In this document: positions 25,685-33,968 of the stretch, piece by piece
Layout of the letters: each line of letters opens with the position of its first letter
Position numbering within the stretch: the stretch's first letter is position 1
Source of the DNA: Sporomusa ovata DSM 2662
GTDB lineage: Bacteria; Bacillota; Negativicutes; Sporomusales; Sporomusaceae
Assembly: GCF_000445445.1 (NCBI RefSeq)
Contig: NZ_ASXP01000006.1
Span: 186,001 to 250,000, forward strand
Length of the DNA stretch: 64,000 nt
Reading direction: 5' to 3'
Notes under the pieces: model-generated
What the model was told of the DNA's origin: nothing
Seen by the model: only the letters and a program-made list of their open reading frames with translations
Databases searched by the model: none
Made by a program: the position numbers and the translations under genes

Positions 25685-25829
25685 ACTTCTAGCCTCCCTG
25701 TAATACTTGCTATTGTATATTTATTCGCCATTTACCCAGATTTTCCTTCTTTAATACTTTCCATCTTTATTTAATTAAAACCTTGTCTATAAAATCCCCA
25801 TTTTTTTACACAAAATACCACTTTTTTAG

Positions 25830-25858
25830 TTGACAGCTATCCTTATGCGTGCTAATAT
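25830..25858 (+). promoter_or_regulatory. Sigma-A promoter of the SAM riboswitch-metQ transcript
   Basis: TTGACA (25830-25835), a 17-bp spacer and TAATAT (25853-25858) lie about 25 bp ahead of the riboswitch. Confidence 0.75.
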
Positions 25859-25881
25859 GAAATTCGTAAATTTAAATATTG

Positions 25882-25990
25882 TTCATCAAGAGCTGGTTGA
25901 GGGAATGGCCCGATGATGCCGCGGCAACCATCGCATCTGCGAACGGTGCCAATTCCACAGGATTACCTCCTGGCAGATGAAGAACTGGAC
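25882..25990 (+). promoter_or_regulatory. SAM-I (S-box) riboswitch
   Basis: The core is unmistakable: TCATCAAGAG, then GAGGGAATGGCCCGATGATG, GCCGCGGCAACC, and a closing strand ending in CAGATGAAGAACTGGAC. The order of stems fits the S-box class that binds S-adenosylmethionine and turns transcription off. It is followed at once by an intrinsic terminator and then metQ. Confidence 0.95.
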
Positions 25991-25993
25991 AAC

Positions 25994-26030
25994 AAGCCTC
26001 TTCGGACTGCCGAAGAGGCTTACATTTTTT
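25994..26030 (+). terminator. Riboswitch-controlled terminator ahead of metQ
   Basis: Perfect 12-bp arms AAGCCTCTTCGG and CCGAAGAGGCTT are followed by TTTTTT. The stem competes with an antiterminator in the expression platform of the SAM riboswitch. Confidence 0.92.
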
Positions 26031-26088
26031 CGAAAGGAGGATATTTTGTTTCTAGTTATTTTAAATAAATTTTAGGAGGAATCACTTT

Positions 26089-26907
26089 ATGAAGAAGTTT
26101 ACCCTGTTAGTAATAATTGCAGTATTAGCCTTGTCTGCCTTTATCACTGGTTGCAGCAAGAGCACCCCCGCACCGTCAGCTGCTGAAAAGAAAACAATTA
26201 AAGTTGGCGCGACCGCCGTACCGCATGCTGAGATTCTCAATGTTGTCAAACCAATGCTTGAAAAAGAAGGCATCAACCTGGTTATTGTCGAAATGAGCGA
26301 TTACGTCCGTCCCAACATGGCTGTGGCAGAAAAAGAACTGGATGCCAATTTTTTTCAGCATATCCCTTATCTGACTAAGTTTTGTGCCGAACGCAACCTT
26401 GATCTGACTTACACTGCTGCTGTACATATCGAACCGATGGGTATTTACTCCAAAAAAGTAAAGAACCTAAATAATCTGGAAAACGGTGCATCAATCGGCA
26501 TCCCTAATGACCCCACCAACGGCGGCCGTGCACTAGCCCTGCTAGCCAAAGCCGGCATCATTAAACTCAAAGATGACGCCGGTGTTACTGCTACTATCAG
26601 TGATATCACTGATAGCCCTAAAAGCGTAAAAATCCGCGAGCTTGAAGCTGCGCAACTACCGCGTTCGCTTGATGACCTTACTTTAGCCGTCATCAACACT
26701 AATTATGCATTGGAAGCCAAGCTTGTCCCCACCAAAGATGCTCTGTTTACTGAACAAAAAGACTCACCCTATGTTAATATTCTCACTGTTCGCAAAGGTG
26801 ATGAAAACCGCCCTGAAATCCAAAAATTAACCAAAGCCCTGACTTCCGAAGAAGTTAAGAAGTTTATTAATGAAAAATATCAAGGTGCCATTGTACCCGC
26901 ATTTTAA
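26089..26907 (+). CDS. metQ: Methionine ABC transporter substrate-binding lipoprotein
   Basis: The 272-residue protein has a lipoprotein signal ending in ITGC (Cys22) and the NlpA/MetQ domain: IKVGATAVPHAEIL, NFFQHIPYLTKF, SIGIPNDPTNGGRALALL, and VINTNYALEA. It binds methionine outside the membrane for the MetNI importer. The SAM riboswitch upstream confirms a role in methionine supply. No metN or metI follows; the next genes are on the other strand, so the permease must be elsewhere. AGGAGG precedes the ATG. Confidence 0.93.
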   Translation: MKKFTLLVIIAVLALSAFITGCSKSTPAPSAAEKKTIKVGATAVPHAEILNVVKPMLEKEGINLVIVEMSDYVRPNMAVAEKELDANFFQHIPYLTKFCAERNLDLTYTAAVHIEPMGIYSKKVKNLNNLENGASIGIPNDPTNGGRALALLAKAGIIKLKDDAGVTATISDITDSPKSVKIRELEAAQLPRSLDDLTLAVINTNYALEAKLVPTKDALFTEQKDSPYVNILTVRKGDENRPEIQKLTKALTSEEVKKFINEKYQGAIVPAF

Positions 26908-26943
26908 GTAAAAAAGCGCTACCGCGCCATTGATGATATGTTT

Positions 26944-27022
26944 AACCGCAGAGGACACAGAGAGCGCAGAGGGGAGATGTATGTCAACCATTCCCTCTGC
27001 GTACTCTGTGTCCTCTGTGGTT
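26944..27022. repeat. 30-bp inverted repeat after metQ
   Basis: The arms at 26944-26973 and 26993-27022 match at 27 of 30 positions. Their motif contains CAGAGGACACAGAG in one arm and its complement in the other. I recall similar repeated CTCTGTGTCCTCTGTGGTT-type sequences between genes in many unrelated bacteria; that is memory, not a search. It may also end metQ and tetR transcription. Confidence 0.6.
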
Positions 27023-27040
27023 CGACAACTTATACTTTTT

Positions 27041-27631
27041 TTAATGTCTAGCAACACCATAAAGGAAAATATCGGCAATACTGTTGGCTGCCGTATCAAT
27101 GGATTCCCTGCTATCCTCAACAAAACCCTGAAATACCATCATAACAATGACGCTGAACAAACCATGAGCAGCTTTATGTATATCACAATTACGAATAGTG
27201 CCCTGTTCTATACCCTCTTGTAAAATAGCTTGCAATATCCCGATGGTATGAACAAATCTTTCGCGATATTTTTCACGCTGCGCCTCGGTAAAGTTTGATG
27301 GTTCTTCATGACCTAAGCCTCGCATCTCATGCATGAGTACCCGCCACAAATCAGCATTGGCAATATAAAATTCCAGAAATATCCTGATAGCCTTTTTTAC
27401 TTTGTTCAAAGCTGGTTCCGTAAGAACTGAAATTTCCTTAAGTTCGGCCTCAAAATTGGCACTCCGTTCTTTTATAAGGGTATAAAAGAGCTGTTCTTTA
27501 TTGACAAAATACTTATATACTGTACCCTTACCAGTGTCAGCCAGAGCAATAATTTCATCCACTGTAGCACGATGATACCCCTTGCGGGAAAAAATAGTAT
27601 AAGCGGCTTCCAGTATTTGCTGACGTTTCAT
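27041..27631 (-). CDS. TetR-family transcriptional regulator
   Basis: The 196-residue protein begins MKRQQILEAAYTIFSRKGYHRATVDEIIALADTG, a standard TetR helix-turn-helix, followed by a helical ligand domain. I chose the ATG at 27631, with GGAGG seven bases upstream inside the end of the preceding gene; a longer frame exists. It follows a DUF456 membrane protein gene by 14 bp, so the two are probably co-transcribed with purD. Ligand and targets are unknown. Confidence 0.9.
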   Translation of the reverse strand: MKRQQILEAAYTIFSRKGYHRATVDEIIALADTGKGTVYKYFVNKEQLFYTLIKERSANFEAELKEISVLTEPALNKVKKAIRIFLEFYIANADLWRVLMHEMRGLGHEEPSNFTEAQREKYRERFVHTIGILQAILQEGIEQGTIRNCDIHKAAHGLFSVIVMMVFQGFVEDSRESIDTAANSIADIFLYGVARH

Positions 27632-27645
27632 CGTACTTCCTCCTG

Positions 27646-28158
27646 TCACCACGTAAGCTGGGAGATAATAAATGCCACCATCCCGATGGCTACAGCTAGC
27701 TTAAAGATTAAACCCAACGTCTGGCCAATGACAATACTTTTGGCTACCCTGGTTGCCCTTTCCTGGTTTCCGGTAGACGCATACTCCGCTAAATATCCGG
27801 CGGCAAAAGAGACACCAATCGCCCCGGCAATAGAACCAAGTCCTGGCATGAATCCTGTACCGATTATACCGCCGGCAATGCCACCAATAAAAGCGGCTGC
27901 AATGGCCGCACGCGAAGCATTTTCCCTTTTAGCTCCCAGTGATCCGGCAACAAATTCGGCCAGTTCCCCTGTTAACAGCGCGCCAAAAAGCAGCAACAGC
28001 ACAGTAGTATTCATATGAGTAAAGCTTTCCAAATATCCATAGCCCAAAGCAGTAAAAAAGATCAACCAGTTGCCAGGCAAGCCGATAGCCGTCAGACCAA
28101 TACCAATAACGGTAACCGCAATGACTAATAAATTACTGGCTGTTAAGCCTGCATCCAT
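27646..28158 (-). CDS. DUF456 integral membrane protein
   Basis: A 170-residue, Gly- and Ala-rich protein with about four membrane helices (LLVIAVTVIGIGLTAIGLPG, ALLTGELAEFVAGSLGAK, AAFIGGIAGGIIGTGFMPG, GQTLGLIFKLAVAIGMVAF) and the LPGNWLIF motif of DUF456. Function unknown. I chose the ATG at 28158, 26 bp beyond purD; the frame reaches back into purD but without a good start there. Confidence 0.8.
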   Translation of the reverse strand: MDAGLTASNLLVIAVTVIGIGLTAIGLPGNWLIFFTALGYGYLESFTHMNTTVLLLLFGALLTGELAEFVAGSLGAKRENASRAAIAAAFIGGIAGGIIGTGFMPGLGSIAGAIGVSFAAGYLAEYASTGNQERATRVAKSIVIGQTLGLIFKLAVAIGMVAFIISQLTW

Positions 28159-28183
28159 TAAAGCATACACCTCTTCAACGTTC

Positions 28184-29461
28184 TCACCTGTCACTCCGGT
28201 TAAATGCCCGATGAGCAATGTCTTTACGGTACTGCATACCAGCAAAGTTTATCACTGGTACAGCCTGATAGACCTTATCTACAGCTTCCCGAAGATTAGC
28301 TGCTACCGCCGTTACACCAAGTACCCGGCCGCCGTGGGTGACGATCTGGCCGTTAACCGTGCCTGTTCCAGCATGAAATACCATTGCCCCTTGTAACTCT
28401 GCTTGATCAAGGCCGGTAATTTTATCCCCTTTATTATAACTACCAGGATACCCACCCGCGGCCAGCACAACACATACAGCGGCCTTGTCTTCCCATTCGA
28501 TAGTTACATCAGCCAGTCGTCCATCCGCGCAGGCTTCCATAATATCCACCAAATCACTGGCTAAAAGCGGAAGCACGACCTGGGTCTCGGGATCGCCAAA
28601 ACGAGCATTAAATTCAATGACCTTTGGCCCCTGAGCCGTCATCATCAATCCAGCATACAGACAACCTTTATAAATAATGCCTTCCTGCCGCATAGCATCG
28701 ACAACCGGCTGCAAGACCTCACGCCGTACTTGTTCCCGCACAGCCGGAGTAACAACCGGAGCTGGAGCATATGTTCCCATTCCACCAGTGTTGGGTCCCT
28801 GATCATTGTCAAATACCCGCTTATGGTCCTGAGCCGCAACCATTGGTACAACCGTAGTGCCATCGGTAAAGGCCAGCAAAGAAGCTTCTTCCCCTGCCAG
28901 ATATTCCTCAATAACCACCAAATTGCCGGCACTGCCGAATGCCTTATCGCGCATCATCATCGTAACAGCATCAATAGCTTCTTCTACTGTCAGGGCAACA
29001 ACGACGCCTTTACCGGCAGCCAGTCCGTCAGCTTTAACCACAATCGGAGCACCTTGTTCTTTTATATAGGCCAGTGCGCTGTCAATGTCAGTAAAAGCAA
29101 CCGAGGCGGCAGTGGGAATATGATATTTATGCATAATCTCTTTGGCAAAAGCTTTAGAACCCTCTAGTTGCGCTGCCTTTTGAGACGGACCAAATACTTT
29201 CAGATTAAGCGCAGCAAAATGATCGGCAAGACCGTTGGTTAGCGGTAACTCCGGGCCAACAACAGTCAGGCTGATGTTGTGTTCGAGCGCAAATTTACCC
29301 AAAGCATCATTATCTGTTATATCAATAGCCACACATTCAGCCACAGCCGCAATTCCGGGATTTCCCGGTACACAGTATATTTTTTCTACCCGGGGGCTTT
29401 GCGCCAATTTCCAAGCCAATGCATGCTCACGCCCGCCACCACCAATAAGTAAAATTTTCAA
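28184..29461 (-). CDS. purD: Phosphoribosylamine--glycine ligase
   Basis: The 425-residue ATP-grasp enzyme joins glycine to phosphoribosylamine in purine synthesis. Marks include MKILLIGGGGREHALAWKLA at the start, VGPELPLTNGLAD, VVKADGLAAGKGV, DHKRVFDNDQGPNTGGMGTY, and EFNARFGDPETQVVLPLL. The start is a TTG with GAAGGAG seven bases upstream. No other pur gene is in the window. Confidence 0.96.
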   Translation of the reverse strand: MKILLIGGGGREHALAWKLAQSPRVEKIYCVPGNPGIAAVAECVAIDITDNDALGKFALEHNISLTVVGPELPLTNGLADHFAALNLKVFGPSQKAAQLEGSKAFAKEIMHKYHIPTAASVAFTDIDSALAYIKEQGAPIVVKADGLAAGKGVVVALTVEEAIDAVTMMMRDKAFGSAGNLVVIEEYLAGEEASLLAFTDGTTVVPMVAAQDHKRVFDNDQGPNTGGMGTYAPAPVVTPAVREQVRREVLQPVVDAMRQEGIIYKGCLYAGLMMTAQGPKVIEFNARFGDPETQVVLPLLASDLVDIMEACADGRLADVTIEWEDKAAVCVVLAAGGYPGSYNKGDKITGLDQAELQGAMVFHAGTGTVNGQIVTHGGRVLGVTAVAANLREAVDKVYQAVPVINFAGMQYRKDIAHRAFNRSDR

Positions 29462-29490
29462 ATTACCACTCCTTCGTGTATACAGTTACG

Positions 29491-30243
29491 TTAAAACCAA
29501 CGTATAGCCATCAGCCCAAGATATTCTTTAATAACTAATTGGCTGTTATAGAAAGCGTCAGCCCGAGGCCACAATTGATTCCATTCAAAGATAAAGCGAG
29601 TATTTGTTTGATAGTCGGTAGGATAGGGCAATACAGTCATATTATATTTGGTAAACTGCCCTACTGAGCGCTCCATGTGAAACGCCGAAGTAACTAGAAT
29701 GGGATGTGTAAAAGCCCGTTCCGCTAAAATCTGCTTGGTGAATTTAGCATTGTCAGTAGTATTCAGGCTCTGCCCTTCCACAATGATCTTTTCATCAGGA
29801 ATGCCTATTCCTAACAGGATATGGCGTGCGATTTCGGCCTCTTTGCCGGTATTGGCAAATACCTGCCCCCCGGAAATGATGATTGGTGCACCAATACTAT
29901 GGTATAGCTGCGCCGCTGTCAGTAAGCGGTTGGCAGCCGAGCCCATCAAATGCCCTTTGCCATGCACATTGGGTGTGTCTGCTGTTGCTCCGCCTCCCAG
30001 CACGACAATAACATCACCACTAACGGCTGCCGGTGGCTGGTAACGGCTCTCTAATGATCGCAGTAACCAATCCCCCACCAACGGAATGGAAATGAGATAC
30101 AAGAGCGTCGTTATCACTGCCAGCGCTCCCACACCCCGCTGTTTGTGCTTATGCAGCCATACACAACAAACAGTTAACATAGCAATAAATAAGCCTGGCG
30201 GCAACAAAAAGGTTATGTACAAAAATTTTATCAAAACCAACAC
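29491..30243 (-). CDS. YdcF/ElyC-family membrane protein (DUF218)
   Basis: The 250-residue protein has two N-terminal membrane helices, then a DUF218 domain with VIVVLGGGATADTPNVHGKG, ANRLLTAAQLYHSIGAPIIISGG, NTTDNAKFTKQIL and LVTSAFHMERSVGQF. Relatives such as SanA and ElyC act in envelope integrity or peptidoglycan-precursor handling. Its start is GTG. It lies 29 bp upstream of purD on the same strand. Confidence 0.82.
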   Translation of the reverse strand: MLVLIKFLYITFLLPPGLFIAMLTVCCVWLHKHKQRGVGALAVITTLLYLISIPLVGDWLLRSLESRYQPPAAVSGDVIVVLGGGATADTPNVHGKGHLMGSAANRLLTAAQLYHSIGAPIIISGGQVFANTGKEAEIARHILLGIGIPDEKIIVEGQSLNTTDNAKFTKQILAERAFTHPILVTSAFHMERSVGQFTKYNMTVLPYPTDYQTNTRFIFEWNQLWPRADAFYNSQLVIKEYLGLMAIRWF

Positions 30244-30273
30244 TTGCCAATACCCCGCCTCTCAAATGTTACA

Positions 30274-30312
30274 GAAAGACTTTTGTCAACATTCCTGCAG
30301 ACAAAAGTCTTT
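30274..30312 (-). terminator. Terminator after glnS
   Basis: The arms GAAAGACTTTTGTC and GACAAAAGTCTTT lie 8 bp past the glnS stop. The U-run on the minus strand is weak. Confidence 0.65.
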
Positions 30313-30319
30313 TCCCCTG

Positions 30320-32041
30320 CTATTTTTTCCCCTGCTTGGCCCAGGAATCCTTCAGCGACACAATGCGGTTAAATACCGGCATTTGCGGTGTGGAGTCGCG
30401 GTCAAGGGAAAAATAACCGTTCCGCATGAACTGAAACCGATTACCCACTTGGGCTGCTTTGATGCTGGGTTCAATTAAACAATTAGCCAGCACTTCCAGC
30501 GAGTTCGGGTTTAGTGTATCTACGAAATCCTTAGCAGTCCCTTCTGCTTCTTCGTGATCTTGATTATCAAGTAACAGATAATCATAGAGGCGCACCTCGG
30601 CTTTCACTGCCTGGGCAGCCGATACCCAGTGCAGCACACCCTTAACTTTACGGTTGGCAGTACCGCTGCCACTCTTGGTATCCGGATCGTAGGAACAGTG
30701 TAGTTCTACGATCTCGCCAGTTTGTTCGTCCCTGACTACCTGCTCACATTTGATTATGTAGGCCTGTTTCAAACGAACTTCCTTGCCTGGAGCCAAACGG
30801 AAGAATTTTTTCGGCGGATCTTCCATAAAATCATCTTGTTCAATATATATTTCCCGGGAAAATGGCATTGTCCGTGAGCCCATTGCGGGATTTTCCGGAT
30901 TATTTTCTGTTACTAATTCTTCTACCTGATCTGCCGGATAGTTGTCAATAATCACTTTTAAGGGCTTAAGCACCCCCATCACACGCGGTGCTTTCGTATT
31001 GAGATCTTCTCTAATACAGTGTTCCAGCATGGCAACATCCACAAGGCTGTTACTTTTAGCCACACCAATGCGATCACAAAAATCGCGAATAGCTTCAGGG
31101 GTAAATCCTCGCCTTCGCAGGCCAGAGATCGTCGGCATCCGGGGATCATCCCAGCCGCTGACATAGCCTTCTTCTACCAGCCGGCGCAGATAACGCTTAC
31201 TCATAATCGTATTCGTTATATTCAACCTGGCAAACTCGATCTGACGGCTTTGATAAATGCCTAATGTTGCCAATGTCCAGTCATACAGCGGGCGATGGTC
31301 TTCGAATTCAAGCGTGCAAATGGAGTGGGTTATATTCTCAATCGAATCAGAAATCGGATGAGCATAATCATACATAGGATAGATACACCAGGTATCACCG
31401 GTACGGTGGTGTTTTGTGTATACAATCCGATACAAAACAGGGTCCCGCATATTCAGATTAGGCGAAGCCATATCAATTTTTGCTCGCAGCACCCGACTAC
31501 CTTCCGGAAATTCGCCAGCACGCATTTTTTCAAAGAGTTCCAGGTTTTCTTCCACTGTACGACTCCTATAGGGGCTTTCTTTTCCCGGTTCTGTCAGTGT
31601 ACCACGATATTGCCGGATCTCTTCGGCAGTCAAATCGCAGACATAGGCCTTGCCTTTTTTAATAAGCTCAATAGTCAACTCATATATTTTTTCAAAATAA
31701 TCTGAGGCATAATATTTACGGTCATCCCAATCAAACCCCAGCCAGTTTACATCTTCCTGAATTGAGTCTACATACTCAACATCCTCTTTAGTAGGATTAG
31801 TGTCATCAAAACGCAGGTTGCATTTGCCGCCATATTTAATCGCCAAACCAAAGTTTAGACAAATTGACTTAGCATGACCAATATGCAAATAGCCGTTGGG
31901 CTCTGGTGGAAAGCGCGTATGTACCCGGTCGCCATATTTTCCTGTCTTTATATCTTCATTAATGCTAACTTCGATAAAATTAGCAGGCATAGCAGGATTA
32001 GCGCCAGGCTCTTTATCAATTGCTTCAATTTCGGTATTCAT
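30320..32041 (-). CDS. glnS: Glutaminyl-tRNA synthetase
   Basis: The 573-residue class I synthetase has FPPEPNGYLHIGHAKSI (HIGH at 53-56), DDTNPTKEDVEYVDSI, and an MSKRYLRRLVEEGYV signal loop. The C-terminal half carries the two beta-barrel anticodon-binding domains. The sequence is of the GlnRS and not GluRS type. Many Firmicutes make Gln-tRNA through GatCAB instead, so a glnS of this type was probably gained long ago. AAGGAGG precedes the ATG. Confidence 0.95.
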   Translation of the reverse strand: MNTEIEAIDKEPGANPAMPANFIEVSINEDIKTGKYGDRVHTRFPPEPNGYLHIGHAKSICLNFGLAIKYGGKCNLRFDDTNPTKEDVEYVDSIQEDVNWLGFDWDDRKYYASDYFEKIYELTIELIKKGKAYVCDLTAEEIRQYRGTLTEPGKESPYRSRTVEENLELFEKMRAGEFPEGSRVLRAKIDMASPNLNMRDPVLYRIVYTKHHRTGDTWCIYPMYDYAHPISDSIENITHSICTLEFEDHRPLYDWTLATLGIYQSRQIEFARLNITNTIMSKRYLRRLVEEGYVSGWDDPRMPTISGLRRRGFTPEAIRDFCDRIGVAKSNSLVDVAMLEHCIREDLNTKAPRVMGVLKPLKVIIDNYPADQVEELVTENNPENPAMGSRTMPFSREIYIEQDDFMEDPPKKFFRLAPGKEVRLKQAYIIKCEQVVRDEQTGEIVELHCSYDPDTKSGSGTANRKVKGVLHWVSAAQAVKAEVRLYDYLLLDNQDHEEAEGTAKDFVDTLNPNSLEVLANCLIEPSIKAAQVGNRFQFMRNGYFSLDRDSTPQMPVFNRIVSLKDSWAKQGKK

Positions 32042-32130
32042 GCAAATCCTCCTTAAGATTGTCCACTTTATATCATTACATTATACAACATTCCTATCCT
32101 TTCCAGCAAGTAAGAGTATTTTAGATTAGA

Positions 32131-32284
32131 TTGCATATTTTACAATCTATGGGTATAATATAAAAAAGAACTGCCGTGTTGCAAGCACGTCAGCCCCACA
32201 GGCTGTCTAACCGGAAAACGGTTAGCCCAAATGTTGCGTTATTAAGAAATAACCGCCATCTGAGCAGGGGCGGTTATTTCTTTT
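32131..32284 (+). ncRNA. Structured small RNA repeat, copy 1, with own promoter and terminator
   Basis: A promoter (TTGCAT at 32131-32136, 17-bp spacer, TATAAT at 32154-32159) is followed by three hairpins: CTGCCGTG/CACGTCAG, CTAACCG/CGGTTAG, and a terminator with arms AAGAAATAACCGCC/GGCGGTTATTTCTT at 32244-32282 and a T-tail. The same promoter, order of stems and terminator recur at 48015-48172. No ORF is present on the plus strand. On the minus strand the terminator arm reads AAG AAA TAA, which could encode the Lys-Lys-stop of a small toxin. I recall such RNAs opposite small holin-like type I toxin genes, but no toxin ORF is visible here. Confidence 0.65.
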
Positions 32285-32287
32285 GGG

Positions 32288-32554
32288 TTATGACCAGCCG
32301 GCCTTTTTTAATTGATCGTTGGCCTTTTGAACCATTCCAGAACTTATATCGATTCCTATACCCCTTTTGATCATACCTGCTAATTCGATTAACTGGGTCC
32401 CCGTTCCACAACCGATGTCCAGTATGATATCGGTTGAAGCAGGCGCTGCCAATTGTGAGACCCTATCGGCGGAGAGTTTTCTATATTTGATGGAATCGGT
32501 TTGATAATGTTCACTTCCTTTATCGAATCTTGAGATTGTTGCATCGTTTGTCAT
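32288..32554 (-). pseudogene. Truncated class I SAM-dependent methyltransferase
   Basis: The 88-residue product starts MTNDATISRFDKGSEHYQTD and contains the SAM-binding motif I, ILDIGCGTGTQLIELA, and motif II, GIGIDISSGMV. It then ends soon after, at the border of the structured RNA repeat. Whole enzymes of this type are about 200 residues or more, so most of the fold is missing. GGAG lies ahead of the ATG. It is probably a remnant cut when the repeat arrived or by a deletion ending there. Confidence 0.7.
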
Positions 32555-32611
32555 GGCATGCATCTCCATTCATTTAATTTTGTCTATTCACAACTATAAA
32601 GATACCTGTAA

Positions 32612-33856
32612 TCATGCATTTAACTTTTCTCGCGAAAACACCAAATATATTGCAATAGATAAAATAATTAGAATCATTGAAGTACTGTATATGTAAGTAA
32701 AGCCAAATGCTTGAGCCACACTACCCCAAATAACAGAGCCCATGATTAGTCCTATGTCCATAGCACATAAAAATGTGGCATTAGCCACTCCGCGTCTTTC
32801 CACCGGCGCAAGTGAAATAACCAACGCGTTTAGGGTAGGTTGAACCGCACCATGGCCGCTGCCGTAAATCACAGCGGCCACAAGAAACAGCGGGAACGAC
32901 CTAGCTACAGATAACAGGTACAGGCCAACTGCCAATAAAACCATGCCCGGTATCAATACTTTGTTATTTCCATGCCGGTCGGCAACTCGACCTGATACCA
33001 ACCTGACAAATATCGTAGACAGTGCGGTAACTACAAAAAACAGCCCAATATTGGCAATGCCCTGCTCACTCGCATAAGCGGGCAGAAAGATTCCTATAGT
33101 GGAGTAGGTCATCATAACAATAAAAAACAAAAAAGACGGCCAAATCACCGTTTTTTCAAAAACCGTTGATTTTGTAATTCGCCCCACACTATGTTCAAGT
33201 TTATTAATAATCGGAGCTTCTACTCTCGTCTGAGTATGATAGTATCTGTTTTCGCAAAAGCCCGTAAGTAATGCCAACACGATACATACCGCTGAAAAAA
33301 GAAAAAGTGCTGTGTGATTATAATACTCCATCAAGTATAATCCCAAGCCAGGACCGACAGCTACAGCACTTGACATGGAGATGCCAAAAAAACCCATTCC
33401 CTCGGTTCTGCGGGCGGCTGGGATCAGGTCAGCAGCTATGGTGCTAACTGATGTGGTGGTTGCGCTCCAACTTATTCCATGTATCGCTCTCAGCGCTAGT
33501 AACAAAATTATGGAATACGCGGCCGCATCGTAAGAGATGATTGTCAGCAACAACAAAGAAAGACCCGCAAGCATAATCGGCCTTCTTCCTTTCCGGTCCA
33601 GCAGTCCGCCAATTTTTAGACGAGAAATAAAACCGGTTAGAGAATAAATACCGGTTACCAGTCCCGCCATGATTTTATTTCCTCCAATTTGTAAGACATG
33701 TAAAGGTAATGTTGACATAAGCATGAAGTTGCCAAAGTAGGCGAGAAAATTTGTAAGTATGGTAAGAACGAATGACGTTGTCCATAAGCTCTCCATAACG
33801 ACTGTGCCCGTATTTCCACTATGCATCTTTTTCAAAATAAATGCACTTCCCTTCAC
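32612..33856 (-). CDS. MFS transporter
   Basis: The 414-residue protein has about twelve membrane helices. The cytosolic loop 2-3 motif reads KIGGLLDRKGRRPIML, and loop 8-9 reads GRVADRHGNNKVLIPG. It looks like a drug/proton antiporter-type MFS protein of the YfkF/YitG kind, but the substrate is unknown. The start is uncertain: GTG at 33856 has AAAGG ahead, and ATG codons at 33826 and 33796 are possible. A dyad and a TATAAT box lie just upstream, next to a Crp-family regulator gene on the same strand. Confidence 0.85.
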   Translation of the reverse strand: MKGSAFILKKMHSGNTGTVVMESLWTTSFVLTILTNFLAYFGNFMLMSTLPLHVLQIGGNKIMAGLVTGIYSLTGFISRLKIGGLLDRKGRRPIMLAGLSLLLLTIISYDAAAYSIILLLALRAIHGISWSATTTSVSTIAADLIPAARRTEGMGFFGISMSSAVAVGPGLGLYLMEYYNHTALFLFSAVCIVLALLTGFCENRYYHTQTRVEAPIINKLEHSVGRITKSTVFEKTVIWPSFLFFIVMMTYSTIGIFLPAYASEQGIANIGLFFVVTALSTIFVRLVSGRVADRHGNNKVLIPGMVLLAVGLYLLSVARSFPLFLVAAVIYGSGHGAVQPTLNALVISLAPVERRGVANATFLCAMDIGLIMGSVIWGSVAQAFGFTYIYSTSMILIILSIAIYLVFSREKLNA

Positions 33857-33890
33857 CAGTATTGCCTTTCATTGTAATACCAGGAAGGAA

Positions 33891-33961
33891 ATTATATCTG
33901 TAAACTATTTTACACCCACATTTCGCAAATTATTGTCATCGAATGACAATGGACTGCGAAA
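33891..33961 (-). promoter_or_regulatory. MFS promoter with Crp/Fnr-type dyad
   Basis: Reading towards the MFS gene there is a nested dyad (TTTCGCA and TGCGAAA outside, ATTGTCAT-CGA-ATGACAAT inside, 33921-33961), then TGTAAA-N4-TTTACA (33899-33914), then TATAAT (33891-33896). The -35 box is poor. The main dyad centres about 57 bp ahead of the expected start site, close to a class I Crp activator position. The regulator gene ends 8 bp away, so part of the dyad may also act as its terminator. Confidence 0.55.
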
Positions 33962-33968
33962 AATGAGT

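Noticed and set aside
25685..25829. Possible T-box or his leader ahead of the TrpR-like gene.
   Set aside because: No T-box sequence, specifier stem or His-codon leader peptide was found; regulation by the TrpR-like protein explains the site better.
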